From Sneathiella sp. (GTDB lineage: Bacteria; Pseudomonadota; Alphaproteobacteria; Sneathiellales; Sneathiellaceae): 56,974 bases of DNA. A program made the position numbers and the translations under genes. Below, one piece after another: positions 8,254-16,293 of the stretch (position 1 is its first letter; every line of letters begins with the position of its first letter). Where the stretch lies: NCBI RefSeq assembly GCF_002694385.1, contig NZ_NZMB01000012.1, positions 439,175 through 496,148 of the forward strand. The letters are read 5' to 3'. The notes below the pieces were generated by a model. That model was not told the origin of the DNA. It did no database searches and saw only the letters and a program-made list of their open reading frames with translations.

Positions 8254-9026
8254 CAGCGGGACTCCTCTCCAAGACCTGGCTCATCCCCCATACCGGCGAG
8301 GATTTCCGCCACATGCAGCACTTTCATGCGCTCTCCCCGCCGTTTCAGCCGCCCGGCAATATTCATCAGGCAGCCGAGATCCCCGGCGGCCAGCGTCTCC
8401 GCCCCGCTTTTCAGCAGATTGTCGATTTTCGTATCGACCATGGACTCTGAAATTTCCGAATATTTCAAACAGAAGGTTCCGCCAAAGCCGCAGCAGGCGG
8501 CGGCATCCTCCGCCTCCCGCAGTTCCAGCCCGTCAACGGCGGAGAGGAGAGCCCGTGGCTGATCGCGCACCTTCATCTCGCGAAGGCTGCTGCAACTGTC
8601 ATGATAGGTGAGGGTCGCCGGATATTTTATACCCTCCGGATGATAGCCACAGACATCATGCAGGAAGGAGGTGAGCTCATATGTTCGCTCTGAAAGCGCC
8701 GCAACCTCCACCATAATGGTATCGTCATCTTCGAAAAGTTCCGCATAGTGGTGGCGGATCATCCCGGCGCAGGAACCGGAGGGGGCAACCACATAGTCAA
8801 ATCCCTGAAAGGCGCGGATAACGGCGCGGGCAATGTCTTTGGTGCTTTTTTTGTCGCCAGAGTTATAGGCAATCTGGCCACAGCAGGTTTGCATTTCCGG
8901 CACCACAATGGTGCAGTTTGCGGCTTCCAAAAGCCGCAGGGCGGCAAAGGCAACTGACGGACGGTTCAAATCAACCAGACAGGTCACGAACAGAGCCACA
9001 TTTTTTCTTGTGTCCGGGTCGGTCAT
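8253..9026 (-). CDS. lutA: LutA-type (Fe-S)-binding protein
   Basis: LutA is the cysteine-rich subunit of the L-lactate oxidation complex, related to the heterodisulphide reductase and GlcF CCG proteins. The 257-residue protein has two CCG domains: MQTCCGQIAYNSGD near residue 50 and AAACCGFGGTFCLKY near residue 180, each forming part of a Cx(n)CCGx(n)CxxC pattern. I start at ATG 9026, which has AGGGAGA about 6 bases upstream; an upstream in-frame start would run into mltA. It heads the lut operon, 59 bases after mltA. Confidence 0.9.
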   Translation of the reverse strand: MTDPDTRKNVALFVTCLVDLNRPSVAFAALRLLEAANCTIVVPEMQTCCGQIAYNSGDKKSTKDIARAVIRAFQGFDYVVAPSGSCAGMIRHHYAELFEDDDTIMVEVAALSERTYELTSFLHDVCGYHPEGIKYPATLTYHDSCSSLREMKVRDQPRALLSAVDGLELREAEDAAACCGFGGTFCLKYSEISESMVDTKIDNLLKSGAETLAAGDLGCLMNIAGRLKRRGERMKVLHVAEILAGMGDEPGLGEESR

Positions 9027-9085
9027 GCAATTCTCCCTGATGCGCCCGGAAACTATACCGCCTGACACATTATTTCGCCAGAAAG

Positions 9086-10330
9086 TTAGCTGGAGGCGTC
9101 TGTTTTTATCGCCTGCGCCAGCGCGTTGGGAAGCAGGATCCACAGCCGTCCCTCGCTTTTCATGCCGCCGGACATGTCATAGGCATATTCCCCATGTCCC
9201 CAGAAGACATCACCGCGCACCGGCCCGCGAATGGCCCCGCCGGTATCCTGCGCCATCATCAAACGGTTGAATTTTTCAATTTCCAGCGGGCTGGAGGAGG
9301 GAGCAACTTCCGTTGACAGCCAGACGGGCACCCCCAGCGGCCAAAATTTCCGATCCACGGCGAGGCTGCGTTCTGGCGTCAGCTCCACCCCTTGCGCGCC
9401 AATCGGCCCGCTGGTCGCGAGTTCACGGAAAAAGACGAAAGACGCATTTTTTTGCATCAGGGCGCTGGCCTTGTCCGGGTTTGCCTCCAGCCAGTCACGG
9501 ATGGCCTGCATGGACATATCCTCTTTGGCGACATAGCCCTGTTCGATCAGGTCACGGCCGATGGCGAAATAGGGATGCCCGTTTTGCGCCGCATAGCCAA
9601 CACGGAGTTCGCTGCCATCGTCCATTTCGATCAGGCCGGAGCCCTGGATATGCAGGAAAAAGGCGTCTACATCGCTGTCCACCCAGACAAATTCGAGATC
9701 GCGGTTCTGAAGGGCGCCCTTGTCAATCCCGGCCCGGTCGGCAAAGGGAACTAGATTTCCATCTTCCACCTTGCCGGCGATGCGGTGGCCTTTCAGCTCC
9801 TCGCGAAAGCGGCCGAGCTCGACCATCACAAGTTCCGGCGGGCGCAGGTAAAGCGGCGTCAGGAAGGGGGGTTTCCGCTCGCGGCTGCCTTTGAGGCTGG
9901 CTTCGTAATATCCCGTGAAAAGCCCGGCGGGCCGATCGTTGTTCAGCACCGCAAAGGGGGTGAAGTTTGCTTCAAAAAACTGCTGCCATGCCGATGTTTC
10001 CGGCGTGAGCGCGCGGGCGCTTTCACACAGCGGCTGCCAGTCGCCGACAACGCCCGCCATACCGGTACCGCCCATTTTCCGCTCGGCCGGGAGATTTTCA
10101 AGCGTGTCGCAGGATTTGAAGAAAGCATCGGCGAAACCGCCAAGATCATCCTTATCCCAATCGGGAAGGTCGGCAAATCCGGCCCTGACAAGAACAAGGC
10201 GTTCTTCCGGCTCTTCGAAAATCGCCTCCTCCCGCAGCAGCCAATAGGCCAGCCCGGCAAGCGCGAGGAGAGCAAGGGCAATCCCCGCTCCCCATTTTCT
10301 GTTCAACTGAAGTGAGTTACGCCAACCCAT
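9086..10330 (-). CDS. mltA: Membrane-bound lytic murein transglycosylase A
   Basis: MltA cleaves peptidoglycan between MurNAc and GlcNAc, giving 1,6-anhydro ends. The 414-residue protein begins with an uncleaved-looking membrane anchor (GIALALLALAGLAYWLL, about 15-31) and has no lipobox, unlike the E. coli lipoprotein. The MltA domain includes AVLNNDRPAGLFTGYYEASL, and the C-terminal 3D domain has MMAQDTGGAIRGPVRGDVFW with its conserved Asp residues. It lies just downstream of the Tim44-like gene (15 bases), an arrangement common in alphaproteobacteria. The ribosome site is weak, so translation may be coupled. Confidence 0.93.
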   Translation of the reverse strand: MGWRNSLQLNRKWGAGIALALLALAGLAYWLLREEAIFEEPEERLVLVRAGFADLPDWDKDDLGGFADAFFKSCDTLENLPAERKMGGTGMAGVVGDWQPLCESARALTPETSAWQQFFEANFTPFAVLNNDRPAGLFTGYYEASLKGSRERKPPFLTPLYLRPPELVMVELGRFREELKGHRIAGKVEDGNLVPFADRAGIDKGALQNRDLEFVWVDSDVDAFFLHIQGSGLIEMDDGSELRVGYAAQNGHPYFAIGRDLIEQGYVAKEDMSMQAIRDWLEANPDKASALMQKNASFVFFRELATSGPIGAQGVELTPERSLAVDRKFWPLGVPVWLSTEVAPSSSPLEIEKFNRLMMAQDTGGAIRGPVRGDVFWGHGEYAYDMSGGMKSEGRLWILLPNALAQAIKTDASS

Positions 10331-10345
10331 GCAACGCGCCCGGGG

Positions 10346-11038
10346 CTATTCAGCGCGGCGGGTGGTGATAAGCAGCCAGTTCGGATTGCGGGATTTGAGA
10401 TTGCGCGCGAAGGTCCAAAGTTCATGCACCATATGCGGCTGCGGATCACCGGCGATGACAACGCCTTCCTCATCCTTGGTCATGGTGATCATTTCCGCAT
10501 CGAATTTTACGGTAACTTCCGCCTCGCGCCCTTCGAGCATCGCATCGGTAATCTCGGCCGAGTGAATGGAGACGATATCCGTCGACATTTTCTCATTCCG
10601 GTCTTCGCGATCCTGGATGGAGGCATCGAAATTCTCGAACACCTTCTCTGACAGCAGCATTTTCAGCGTTTCGCGATCCCCATTTGCAAAGGCGACAACA
10701 ATCGCCTCATAGGCCGCCTGCGCGCCCTGGACAAAGGTTGCGGGATCAAAACTTCTGTCAATCCGGTGGATATCATTGAGCGTCTGCTGAAGCGGCGAGG
10801 CGGCAAACGGCGTTTGTTCGTCCGGGCGTGCCTTGTCACCGAGAAGAATAACATTATCTTCGGACGGTTTTTCTTCGAAATTTCCTTTATGGCCTTCGTT
10901 TACGCGGCGGGAATTATCCTCTCGGCGGGATTGTTCGTGACCCATCCGCCGGCCAAGCACGCTGCGCAGGCGCAGGAATATAAACCCGGCCACCGCCGCA
11001 AGCAGAATAATGTCCAGGAACTGAAAACCGTTGTCCAT
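10346..11038 (-). CDS. Tim44-like domain protein
   Basis: The protein is membrane-anchored and related to the mitochondrial import factor Tim44; the bacterial family is known as TimA and its exact function is uncertain. The 230-residue sequence has an N-terminal membrane segment (FLDIILLAAVAGFIFLRLRSV, about 7-27), a charged linker, and the Tim44 domain from about 85 with FDPATFVQGAQAAYEAIVVA and TLKMLLSEKVFENF. It ends with the usual VHELWTFARNLKSRNPNW. It faces fxsA across a 167-base divergent promoter region and leads the run toward mltA. Confidence 0.85.
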   Translation of the reverse strand: MDNGFQFLDIILLAAVAGFIFLRLRSVLGRRMGHEQSRREDNSRRVNEGHKGNFEEKPSEDNVILLGDKARPDEQTPFAASPLQQTLNDIHRIDRSFDPATFVQGAQAAYEAIVVAFANGDRETLKMLLSEKVFENFDASIQDREDRNEKMSTDIVSIHSAEITDAMLEGREAEVTVKFDAEMITMTKDEEGVVIAGDPQPHMVHELWTFARNLKSRNPNWLLITTRRAE

Positions 11039-11078
11039 AATGATATCTTCAAATTGGGTTTGGTAAAACTTCCAACAC

Positions 11079-11092
11079 CCCTTATGTAAGGG
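11079..11092. promoter_or_regulatory. 14-base palindrome between the Tim44-like gene and fxsA
   Basis: CCCTTATGTAAGGG is a perfect 6-base inverted repeat with a 2-base centre. It lies 41 bases upstream of the Tim44-like start and 114 bases upstream of fxsA. The position suits an operator or an RNA hairpin, but no regulator is indicated. Confidence 0.3.
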
Positions 11093-11205
11093 ATAGGTCT
11101 GTACAAGAAGTTAATGGGTTAAGGGTCCGAGGTCCAGTACCTTGTATCATTCCAGCTTCTTGGGCATCTGTTTGTTACATAGAAGTTTATCGGGGATAAA
11201 CAAGC

Positions 11206-11703
11206 TTGGCTTTGCTGTTTTTAGCGGCTTTGATCGGAATTCCACTGATCGAGATTTTTGTCTTTGTTCAGGTAGGAAGCGAGATCGGCGCCCTCAATAC
11301 CATTATTATCACTATCGTGACCGCCGTGATCGGCGTCGCACTGATCCGCATGCAGGGTCTTGATGTGCTGATGCGGGCGCAAACGACCCTCAATAACCGG
11401 CAAAGTCCGGTCAATGAAATATTCGAGGGATTTCTCCTCGCCATTGGCGGGTTATTCCTGCTGATCCCGGGTTTTGTCACCGATACGATCGGCCTCCTGC
11501 TGCTGATCCCGCCGCTGCGCCGCCTGTTCGCAGGCTACATGGCGCGCCATTCCAAATTTGTGGCGACAGGCTTTCAGAACCGCAATGCCCAATCGCGCGA
11601 TACCGTCATTGACGGAGAGTATGAAGTGATTGACGAGGATCCGGAACGTCTTGGCTCGGGAAGTGAGGCAAACCCGGACAGCCCCTGGTCCAAAGAAAAA
11701 TAA
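11206..11703 (+). CDS. fxsA: FxsA family membrane protein
   Basis: FxsA is a small inner-membrane protein; in E. coli, overexpression relieves F-plasmid exclusion of phage T7, and its cellular role is unclear. The 165-residue protein has three to four membrane segments: MALLFLAALIGIPLIEIFVF, NTIIITIVTAVIGVALIRM and FLLAIGGLFLLIPGFVTDT, followed by TIGLLLLIPPLRRLF. The cytoplasmic tail is acidic and variable. Translation begins at TTG 11206, since the first transmembrane segment starts right there. It precedes secB, as is common near alphaproteobacterial origins. Confidence 0.88.
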   Translation: MALLFLAALIGIPLIEIFVFVQVGSEIGALNTIIITIVTAVIGVALIRMQGLDVLMRAQTTLNNRQSPVNEIFEGFLLAIGGLFLLIPGFVTDTIGLLLLIPPLRRLFAGYMARHSKFVATGFQNRNAQSRDTVIDGEYEVIDEDPERLGSGSEANPDSPWSKEK

Positions 11704-11798
11704 CAGCTTCGCCCTTGTCCCTTGCGGACATCCGTGATAGCCATTTTGGCGACATTTTACCGGCTTTCAGAGCCGCCTTTTCAAGGAGATATCCGTTC

Positions 11799-12308
11799 AT
11801 GTCAGAGGAAGGACAGGCCAAGGCCGCCAATGGGGGCGCCGATGGACAGACCGCACAAAAGCAACCGGCGCTCGCCATTATCCGCCAGTATGTAAAGGAT
11901 CTTTCCTTTGAAAACCCCAATGCGCCCGGCAGTCTGGATCCGGAAAAAGGCGCCCCGGAAGTGCAGCTTGGCGTCAATATCCAGGCCCGCGCCGGCGATA
12001 ATGACCTTTATGAGATTGAACTCAGGATCGAAGTCAAGGCCAACCACGGCGAACAGGCTGCCTTTATCATCGAGCTTGTCTATGGCGGTTTCTTCGTGCT
12101 GCGGGATTTCCCGCCGGAAACCCTGGAAATGGTCTGCATGATCGAATGCCCGCGGCTGCTATTCCCCTTCGCAAGACGCGTGGTTGCCGATGTGACGCGC
12201 GATGGCGGCTATTCCCCGCTGATGCTGGAACCCATCGACTTCGCCAAGCTGTATCGCGATCACAAGGGCCAGATGGCGGGGCAGACCCCGCCGGTCGGCC
12301 ACGCCTGA
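11799..12308 (+). CDS. secB: Protein-export chaperone SecB
   Basis: SecB holds preproteins unfolded and hands them to SecA. The 169-residue protein shows the SecB core from about residue 24: IIRQYVKDLSFENPNAPGSL, then QLGVNIQARAGDNDLYEIEL and ECPRLLFPFARRVVADVTRDGG, followed by PLMLEPIDFAKLY. I use ATG 11799, which has AAGGAGAT 9 bases upstream, rather than an earlier in-frame start at 11715. It converges on dnaQ with a 36-base gap. Confidence 0.95.
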   Translation: MSEEGQAKAANGGADGQTAQKQPALAIIRQYVKDLSFENPNAPGSLDPEKGAPEVQLGVNIQARAGDNDLYEIELRIEVKANHGEQAAFIIELVYGGFFVLRDFPPETLEMVCMIECPRLLFPFARRVVADVTRDGGYSPLMLEPIDFAKLYRDHKGQMAGQTPPVGHA

Positions 12309-12344
12309 TCCGGATATCCTACTCCTGCTGGGGGCGGCGGAATA

Positions 12345-13016
12345 TCAGCTTGTCTGCCGCCAGAGGGGGTCCTTGATTTTTTCAAGAAATGCCTGATGGG
12401 CTGCGCGTTCCGCCTCGCTTGCCCTGTGGGGGCGTGGCGCCCGGACTTCCAGGGTGATGGACGCATTGACATCCTCGTCCCCCGCATCCAGCGACAGGCC
12501 ATGCTGCCGCCCGCCGATCAGTTCCAGATACACTTCGGCCAGCAGTTCCGCATCGAGCAGCGCGCCATGCCGGGTCCGGGCTGAGTTATCAATGCCGAAG
12601 CGGCGGCAGAGCGCATCCAGATTGGCCTGCGCGCCCGGGAATTTCTGCCGCGCCATGGCGACTGTATCAATACTGCGGCTCATCGGCAGGACCGGCTTGC
12701 CAAGACGGGCAAGCTCCGCATTCAGGAATTTCATATCAAAGGCCGCGTTATGGATAACGAGCGGCGCATCACCGATAAAATCCAGAAATTCCGCCATTTC
12801 CTCGGCCATCACCTTATGGCCGCGCAGGAATTGCTCGCTTAAGCCATGCACGCGAAAGGCCGCCTCCGGCATATCCCGTTCGGGATTGATATAGCGATGA
12901 TAGCTGTTGCCACTCGGGATATGGTTGATCAACTCGATACAGCCGATTTCGACAATCCGGTCACCTTGTTCCGGATCAAATCCTGTCGTTTCCGTATCGA
13001 GGACAATTTCACGCAT
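12345..13016 (-). CDS. dnaQ: DNA polymerase III epsilon subunit (3'-5' exonuclease)
   Basis: DnaQ is the proofreading exonuclease of the replicative polymerase. The 223-residue protein has the DEDDh exonuclease motifs: Exo [21 protein letters not shown] near residues 6-25, Exo [18 protein letters not shown] near 90, and Exo [22 protein letters not shown] near 150. The C-terminal part carries the short alpha-binding tail. Its start overlaps the end of coaE by 8 bases, and it is the last gene of ppsR-maf-aroE-coaE-dnaQ. Confidence 0.95.
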   Translation of the reverse strand: MREIVLDTETTGFDPEQGDRIVEIGCIELINHIPSGNSYHRYINPERDMPEAAFRVHGLSEQFLRGHKVMAEEMAEFLDFIGDAPLVIHNAAFDMKFLNAELARLGKPVLPMSRSIDTVAMARQKFPGAQANLDALCRRFGIDNSARTRHGALLDAELLAEVYLELIGGRQHGLSLDAGDEDVNASITLEVRAPRPHRASEAERAAHQAFLEKIKDPLWRQTS

Positions 13017-13599
13017 CCGTCAGCTCATTCACCAGCTTTTTCACCTGTTCAAAGGTTTCATCGATACTGCAATGGGTATTGATGACAAAATCCGCGCGGC
13101 GGCGCTTTTCCGCATCATCCACCTGGCGGGCAAGAATAGCCTCGAATTTTTCTTCTGTCATGTCAGGGCGGGCGAGAACCCGCGCCCGCTGCACATCGGC
13201 CGGGGCGGAGACAACGGCGATCTTATGCACCCGTCCTTCCCCCCCGGTCTCGAAAATAAGTGGAATATCAAGAACAACCAGATGATGCCCTGCCGCCTCT
13301 GCCTCTGCGAAAAAGGCGGCGCGCCCGTCGGCCAGAAGCGGATGAATGACCTTTTCAAGACGCTGGATTTCAGCATCAAAGCCGACAACCAGCTTGCTGA
13401 GACGGGCGCGGTCCACCTGATCGTCAACAACCGCCTCCGGAAAAGCTTCCCGGATCGGCTCCACCCCTTTTCCGCCCTTGGCATAGAGCTTATGGATTTC
13501 CGCATCCGCGTCATAAACAGGGATGCCAAGTTTGCGGAACATCTCTCCGACCGTTGATTTTCCCATACCGATTGATCCGGTCAGTCCCAGAAGCAGCAT
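13009..13599 (-). CDS. coaE: Dephospho-CoA kinase
   Basis: CoaE carries out the last step of coenzyme A synthesis, phosphorylating the 3'-hydroxyl of dephospho-CoA. The 196-residue protein begins [20 protein letters not shown] with its P-loop, followed by [12 protein letters not shown] and [13 protein letters not shown], all characteristic. It starts 4 bases after aroE and overlaps dnaQ by 8 bases. The order aroE-coaE-dnaQ beside the origin is conserved in Caulobacter and relatives. Confidence 0.95.
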   Translation of the reverse strand: MLLLGLTGSIGMGKSTVGEMFRKLGIPVYDADAEIHKLYAKGGKGVEPIREAFPEAVVDDQVDRARLSKLVVGFDAEIQRLEKVIHPLLADGRAAFFAEAEAAGHHLVVLDIPLIFETGGEGRVHKIAVVSAPADVQRARVLARPDMTEEKFEAILARQVDDAEKRRRADFVINTHCSIDETFEQVKKLVNELTDA

Positions 13600-13603
13600 T
13601 TTC

Positions 13604-14467
13604 TTATCCTTTTAATCCATCCAGAACATGGCGGCGTAAATTTTCATCCACTGCCGGTTTGACGCCGAACCAGGCCTCAAATCCGGCTTTTGCCTGATGC
13701 AGCAGCATGCCGAGCCCGTCAACCGTCCGGCATCCCCGCTTTCGCGCCGCCCGTAAAAGCCCGGTTTCAAGGGGAACATAGACGATATCCGTCACAATCG
13801 CCGATTTTTTGAGGGGGTCGAGACGGATATCGAGCTCCGGCTGACCTTTCATGCCGAGACTGGTGCAATTGACAAGGAGATCGGCCTCTCTCAGCAATTC
13901 CTCGCGTAAATCCCATGCCGCCGCCGTTGCGCCTGCGCCGATATGCCCGGCCAGCGCCTCCGCCCGGGCCAGCGATCTGTTGCAGATAATCACCTTCGTC
14001 ATTCCAAGATCCGTCAAGGCCACAGCAACGGCCCGCGCCGCGCCGCCCGCCCCGAGCAAAACGGCTATCCCCCCGGAAAGCTCCGTCAAATCAAGATGTT
14101 CTGCAAGAGAATCCAGAAAGCCGATGCCATCTGTATTGCGGCCGGTCAAACGACCGTCCGTCTCCACAACCACCGTGTTCACCGCCCCGATCCGCACGGC
14201 GGAAGGGTCAATGATATCGACAATATCAAAGGCGGTTTCTTTCAGGGGGATAGTGAGGTTGGTGCCGCGAAACAAATGACCATTTGCCGCATATTCCGCT
14301 GTCAGGCGTTTTAAGCTGTCGCCGAGTTCTTCAGGGCGCACCGGCCAGGCATGATATTCCGCCGCCAGATTGTATTTTTCAATCCAGTAGCCATGCAGGC
14401 GCGGCGACAGGGAGTGGCTGATCGGCCAGCCCATCACGCCGGCAATTTTTTTTGATTGTTGCGTCAT
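13604..14467 (-). CDS. aroE: Shikimate dehydrogenase
   Basis: AroE reduces 3-dehydroshikimate to shikimate with NADPH in aromatic amino-acid synthesis. The 287-residue protein has the substrate-binding N terminus [20 protein letters not shown] near 14-33, the catalytic Lys region [13 protein letters not shown] near 69-81, the Rossmann loop [16 protein letters not shown], and the C-terminal [18 protein letters not shown]. Its start overlaps the maf stop by 4 bases, so the two are coupled. Confidence 0.95.
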   Translation of the reverse strand: MTQQSKKIAGVMGWPISHSLSPRLHGYWIEKYNLAAEYHAWPVRPEELGDSLKRLTAEYAANGHLFRGTNLTIPLKETAFDIVDIIDPSAVRIGAVNTVVVETDGRLTGRNTDGIGFLDSLAEHLDLTELSGGIAVLLGAGGAARAVAVALTDLGMTKVIICNRSLARAEALAGHIGAGATAAAWDLREELLREADLLVNCTSLGMKGQPELDIRLDPLKKSAIVTDIVYVPLETGLLRAARKRGCRTVDGLGMLLHQAKAGFEAWFGVKPAVDENLRRHVLDGLKG

Positions 14468-15072
14468 GGCGCCAATCCGATCTTGTGGCCGCGCAGGAAA
14501 TCCAGCAGCGGCAGCAGGGGAAGGCCGAGAATGGAGAAGAAATCCCCCTCCACCTTCGCAAACAGATGCGCGCCCAGCCCCTCCAGATGATAGGCGCCGA
14601 CGGATGACAGGATCGCATCGCCCGTCTGTTCCAGATAGGCATCCAGAAACGCATCCTCAAAATGGCGCATGGAGAGACGCGCAATATCCACATGCCGCCA
14701 GATAACTGTTCCGCCTTTCGCAACGCAGACCGCATTGGCAAGGCGATGGGTTTTGCCTTTCAGGGACAGCAGATGCGCGCGGGCATGTTCCATATCGGCG
14801 GGTTTATCAAACCATATATCATTGCATTCCAGGATCTGGTCGGCGCCGATAACAAAGGCCTGCGGGATACGTGCGGAAACCCGTGTTGCTTTCAGCTCCG
14901 CCAGCGCGACGGCAGCATCCCGGATGGGCGCCTTGGCGCCTTGCAGGGAAAATTTAACTTCATCCTCATCCACAAAGGCGGGCTGAATATGAAAGGATAA
15001 TCCGGCATTTTCCAGAAGCCGCGCCCGCGACACACTCTGCGATGCCAGAACAAGCTCTTTTTCCTCATTCAT
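14464..15072 (-). CDS. Maf-like nucleoside triphosphate pyrophosphatase
   Basis: Maf proteins hydrolyse non-canonical or canonical nucleoside triphosphates (dTTP, UTP or m7GTP, depending on subfamily). The 202-residue protein has LASQSVSRARLLENAGL near residue 9, the KATRVSARIPQAFVIGADQI region holding the catalytic Asp, and DAILSSVGAYHLEGLGAHLF near 150-170. I do not assign a subfamily. It sits 2 bases after ppsR and overlaps aroE by 4 bases. In Caulobacter a maf homologue holds the same place beside the origin. Confidence 0.9.
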   Translation of the reverse strand: MNEEKELVLASQSVSRARLLENAGLSFHIQPAFVDEDEVKFSLQGAKAPIRDAAVALAELKATRVSARIPQAFVIGADQILECNDIWFDKPADMEHARAHLLSLKGKTHRLANAVCVAKGGTVIWRHVDIARLSMRHFEDAFLDAYLEQTGDAILSSVGAYHLEGLGAHLFAKVEGDFFSILGLPLLPLLDFLRGHKIGLAP

Positions 15073-15074
15073 GG

Positions 15075-15899
15075 CTAACGGCTCAACTCTTCCTGGCGGC
15101 GGTTATAAAGGGTGACGATCTGCGCCGCCGTTTCCTCCACCGAGCGGCGGGTGACATCAATGATCGGCCAGCCTTCGCGGGTGAACAGCTTGCGGGCGAA
15201 AATCACCTCTTCCTTGATCCGGTCACGGTCCACATAATCGGTTTCGACCGTCTGATTGAGGCTGAGCAAACGGTTGCGGCGGATTTCCGAAAGACGGTCC
15301 GGGCTTGTCGTCAGGCCAATAACCATGGTCCTGCGGTTCAGCGCAAACAGCGATTCCGGTAACGAGATGCTGGGAACAATCGGGATATTCGCCGTTTTAA
15401 AACCGCGGTGGGCGAGATAGAAGGAAGTGGGCGTTTTTGAAGTCCGCGACACCCCGACAAGGATAATCTGCGCTTCATAAAGATCGTCGGTCATCTGCCC
15501 ATCATCATGGGCCATGGTGAAATTCAGCGCCTCGATGCGGCTGAAATAATTCTTGTCCAGCATATGCTGGCGGCCGGGAAGGCGGCGGATTTCCTTCCCC
15601 AGAAAGTCGGAAAAGGCCGTCAGAACGGGGTCGAGCACGGAAACGCAAGGCACGCCGACCCGCTGACAGCCCATTTCCAGCACATCGCGCATTTCCTTGC
15701 TGACCAGGGTATAAAGCACAAGACCGGGCTTTTTCATAATGGATTCAAGGATATCATCGAGCTGCCGCACGGTTCTTGTCAGCGTCCAGACATGTTCGAC
15801 CGGGGTCACCCCCTCAAACTGGACCAATGCGGCCTTGGTCATGGATTGCAGCGTTTCGCCGGTCGAATCCGAAACCAGATGAAGATGAAATTCCGCCAT
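15075..15899 (-). CDS. ppsR: Pyruvate phosphate dikinase / PEP synthase regulatory protein
   Basis: This DUF299-family bifunctional kinase/pyrophosphorylase turns pyruvate phosphate dikinase or PEP synthase off and on by ADP-dependent phosphorylation and Pi-dependent dephosphorylation. The 274-residue protein begins MAEFHLHLVSDSTGETLQSM and has the P-loop-like ILVGVSRTSKTPTSFYLA near residue 145, plus GLTTSPDRLSEIRRNRL. I place the start at ATG 15899; an upstream in-frame extension to 16004 would run through the tandem DnaA-box block and is not part of the family. It is the first gene leftward from the probable origin. Confidence 0.9.
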   Translation of the reverse strand: MAEFHLHLVSDSTGETLQSMTKAALVQFEGVTPVEHVWTLTRTVRQLDDILESIMKKPGLVLYTLVSKEMRDVLEMGCQRVGVPCVSVLDPVLTAFSDFLGKEIRRLPGRQHMLDKNYFSRIEALNFTMAHDDGQMTDDLYEAQIILVGVSRTSKTPTSFYLAHRGFKTANIPIVPSISLPESLFALNRRTMVIGLTTSPDRLSEIRRNRLLSLNQTVETDYVDRDRIKEEVIFARKLFTREGWPIIDVTRRSVEETAAQIVTLYNRRQEELSR

Positions 15900-15917
15900 G
15901 TTGCCGTTTGAAAATCC

Positions 15918-15944
15918 TGTGAATAACGTGAATAACAGGGATAA
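15918..15944 (-). promoter_or_regulatory. Three abutting DnaA-box-like 9-mers
   Basis: On the plus strand the block reads TGTGAATAA, CGTGAATAA, CAGGGATAA with no spacer. On the minus strand these are TTATTCACA (a perfect match to TTATNCACA), TTATTCACG (one mismatch) and TTATCCCTG (three mismatches). It starts 18 bases upstream of ppsR, so bound DnaA could also repress ppsR. Confidence 0.65.
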
Positions 15945-16013
15945 CACGGCTTTTTTGCAATGAGCAAAAATTTTCTCCCCATTCGCCGATTTTTTCGCCG
16001 TCAATTATCCGGC

Positions 16014-16022
16014 TGTGGATGA
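16014..16022 (-). promoter_or_regulatory. DnaA-box-like 9-mer, one mismatch
   Basis: The minus strand reads TCATCCACA, one base from TTATCCACA. It lies in the middle of the ppsR-hemE gap. Confidence 0.5.
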
Positions 16023-16045
16023 TCTTCTTTTTACATGTTTAATCA

Positions 16046-16054
16046 TGTGCACAA
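16046..16054 (-). promoter_or_regulatory. DnaA-box-like 9-mer, one mismatch
   Basis: The minus strand reads TTGTGCACA, one mismatch from TTATNCACA, centred on the palindrome TGTGCACA. Confidence 0.4.
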
Positions 16055-16165
16055 CATCACCGACTGGACCCGAAATGAAACTTATCCCCGATATCCCCAT
16101 CTTTTTGAACACCCTCTGACCTTGTTTTCCAGACGGATACCCCCATAACAGGGAAAGGGTGGATT

Positions 16166-16174
16166 TTATCCCCA
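16166..16174 (+). promoter_or_regulatory. DnaA-box-like 9-mer, one mismatch
   Basis: The plus strand reads TTATCCCCA, one base from TTATCCACA. The same TTATCCCC octamer recurs at 16082-16089, which suggests a repeated lineage-specific motif rather than a chance match. Confidence 0.4.
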
Positions 16175-16293
16175 TAAATCCTATAAAGGGCGGGGATATT
16201 TTTTAATCCCCGGAACCCACAGCAACAAACAACAACAACATCCTTTTTATATAAATATATATTGAAAGGGATAACTATCCGGAAGGGACCCAA

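Larger units (their letters stand above)
15900..16293. other. Probable chromosomal replication origin (oriC)
   Basis: This 394-base gap holds no credible gene. It lies between divergent ppsR and hemE, with maf, aroE, coaE, dnaQ and secB on one side, which is the neighbourhood of the Caulobacter origin. Seen in the sequence: a perfect DnaA box TTATTCACA on the minus strand (15918-15926) at the head of three abutting 9-mers, one-mismatch boxes at 16014, 16046 and 16166, four copies of TTATCCC (16082 and 16166 plus, 15938 and 16268 minus), and an A/T block at about 16241-16267 that could unwind. parABS lies about 10.5-13 kb away. Origin function is inferred; the hemE promoter must also lie here. 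Confidence 0.75.

Noticed and set aside
16057-16293. A 78-codon open frame on the minus strand inside the ppsR-hemE gap
   Set aside because: It has no ribosome site, its composition is odd, and it overlaps origin motifs; nothing supports it as a gene.
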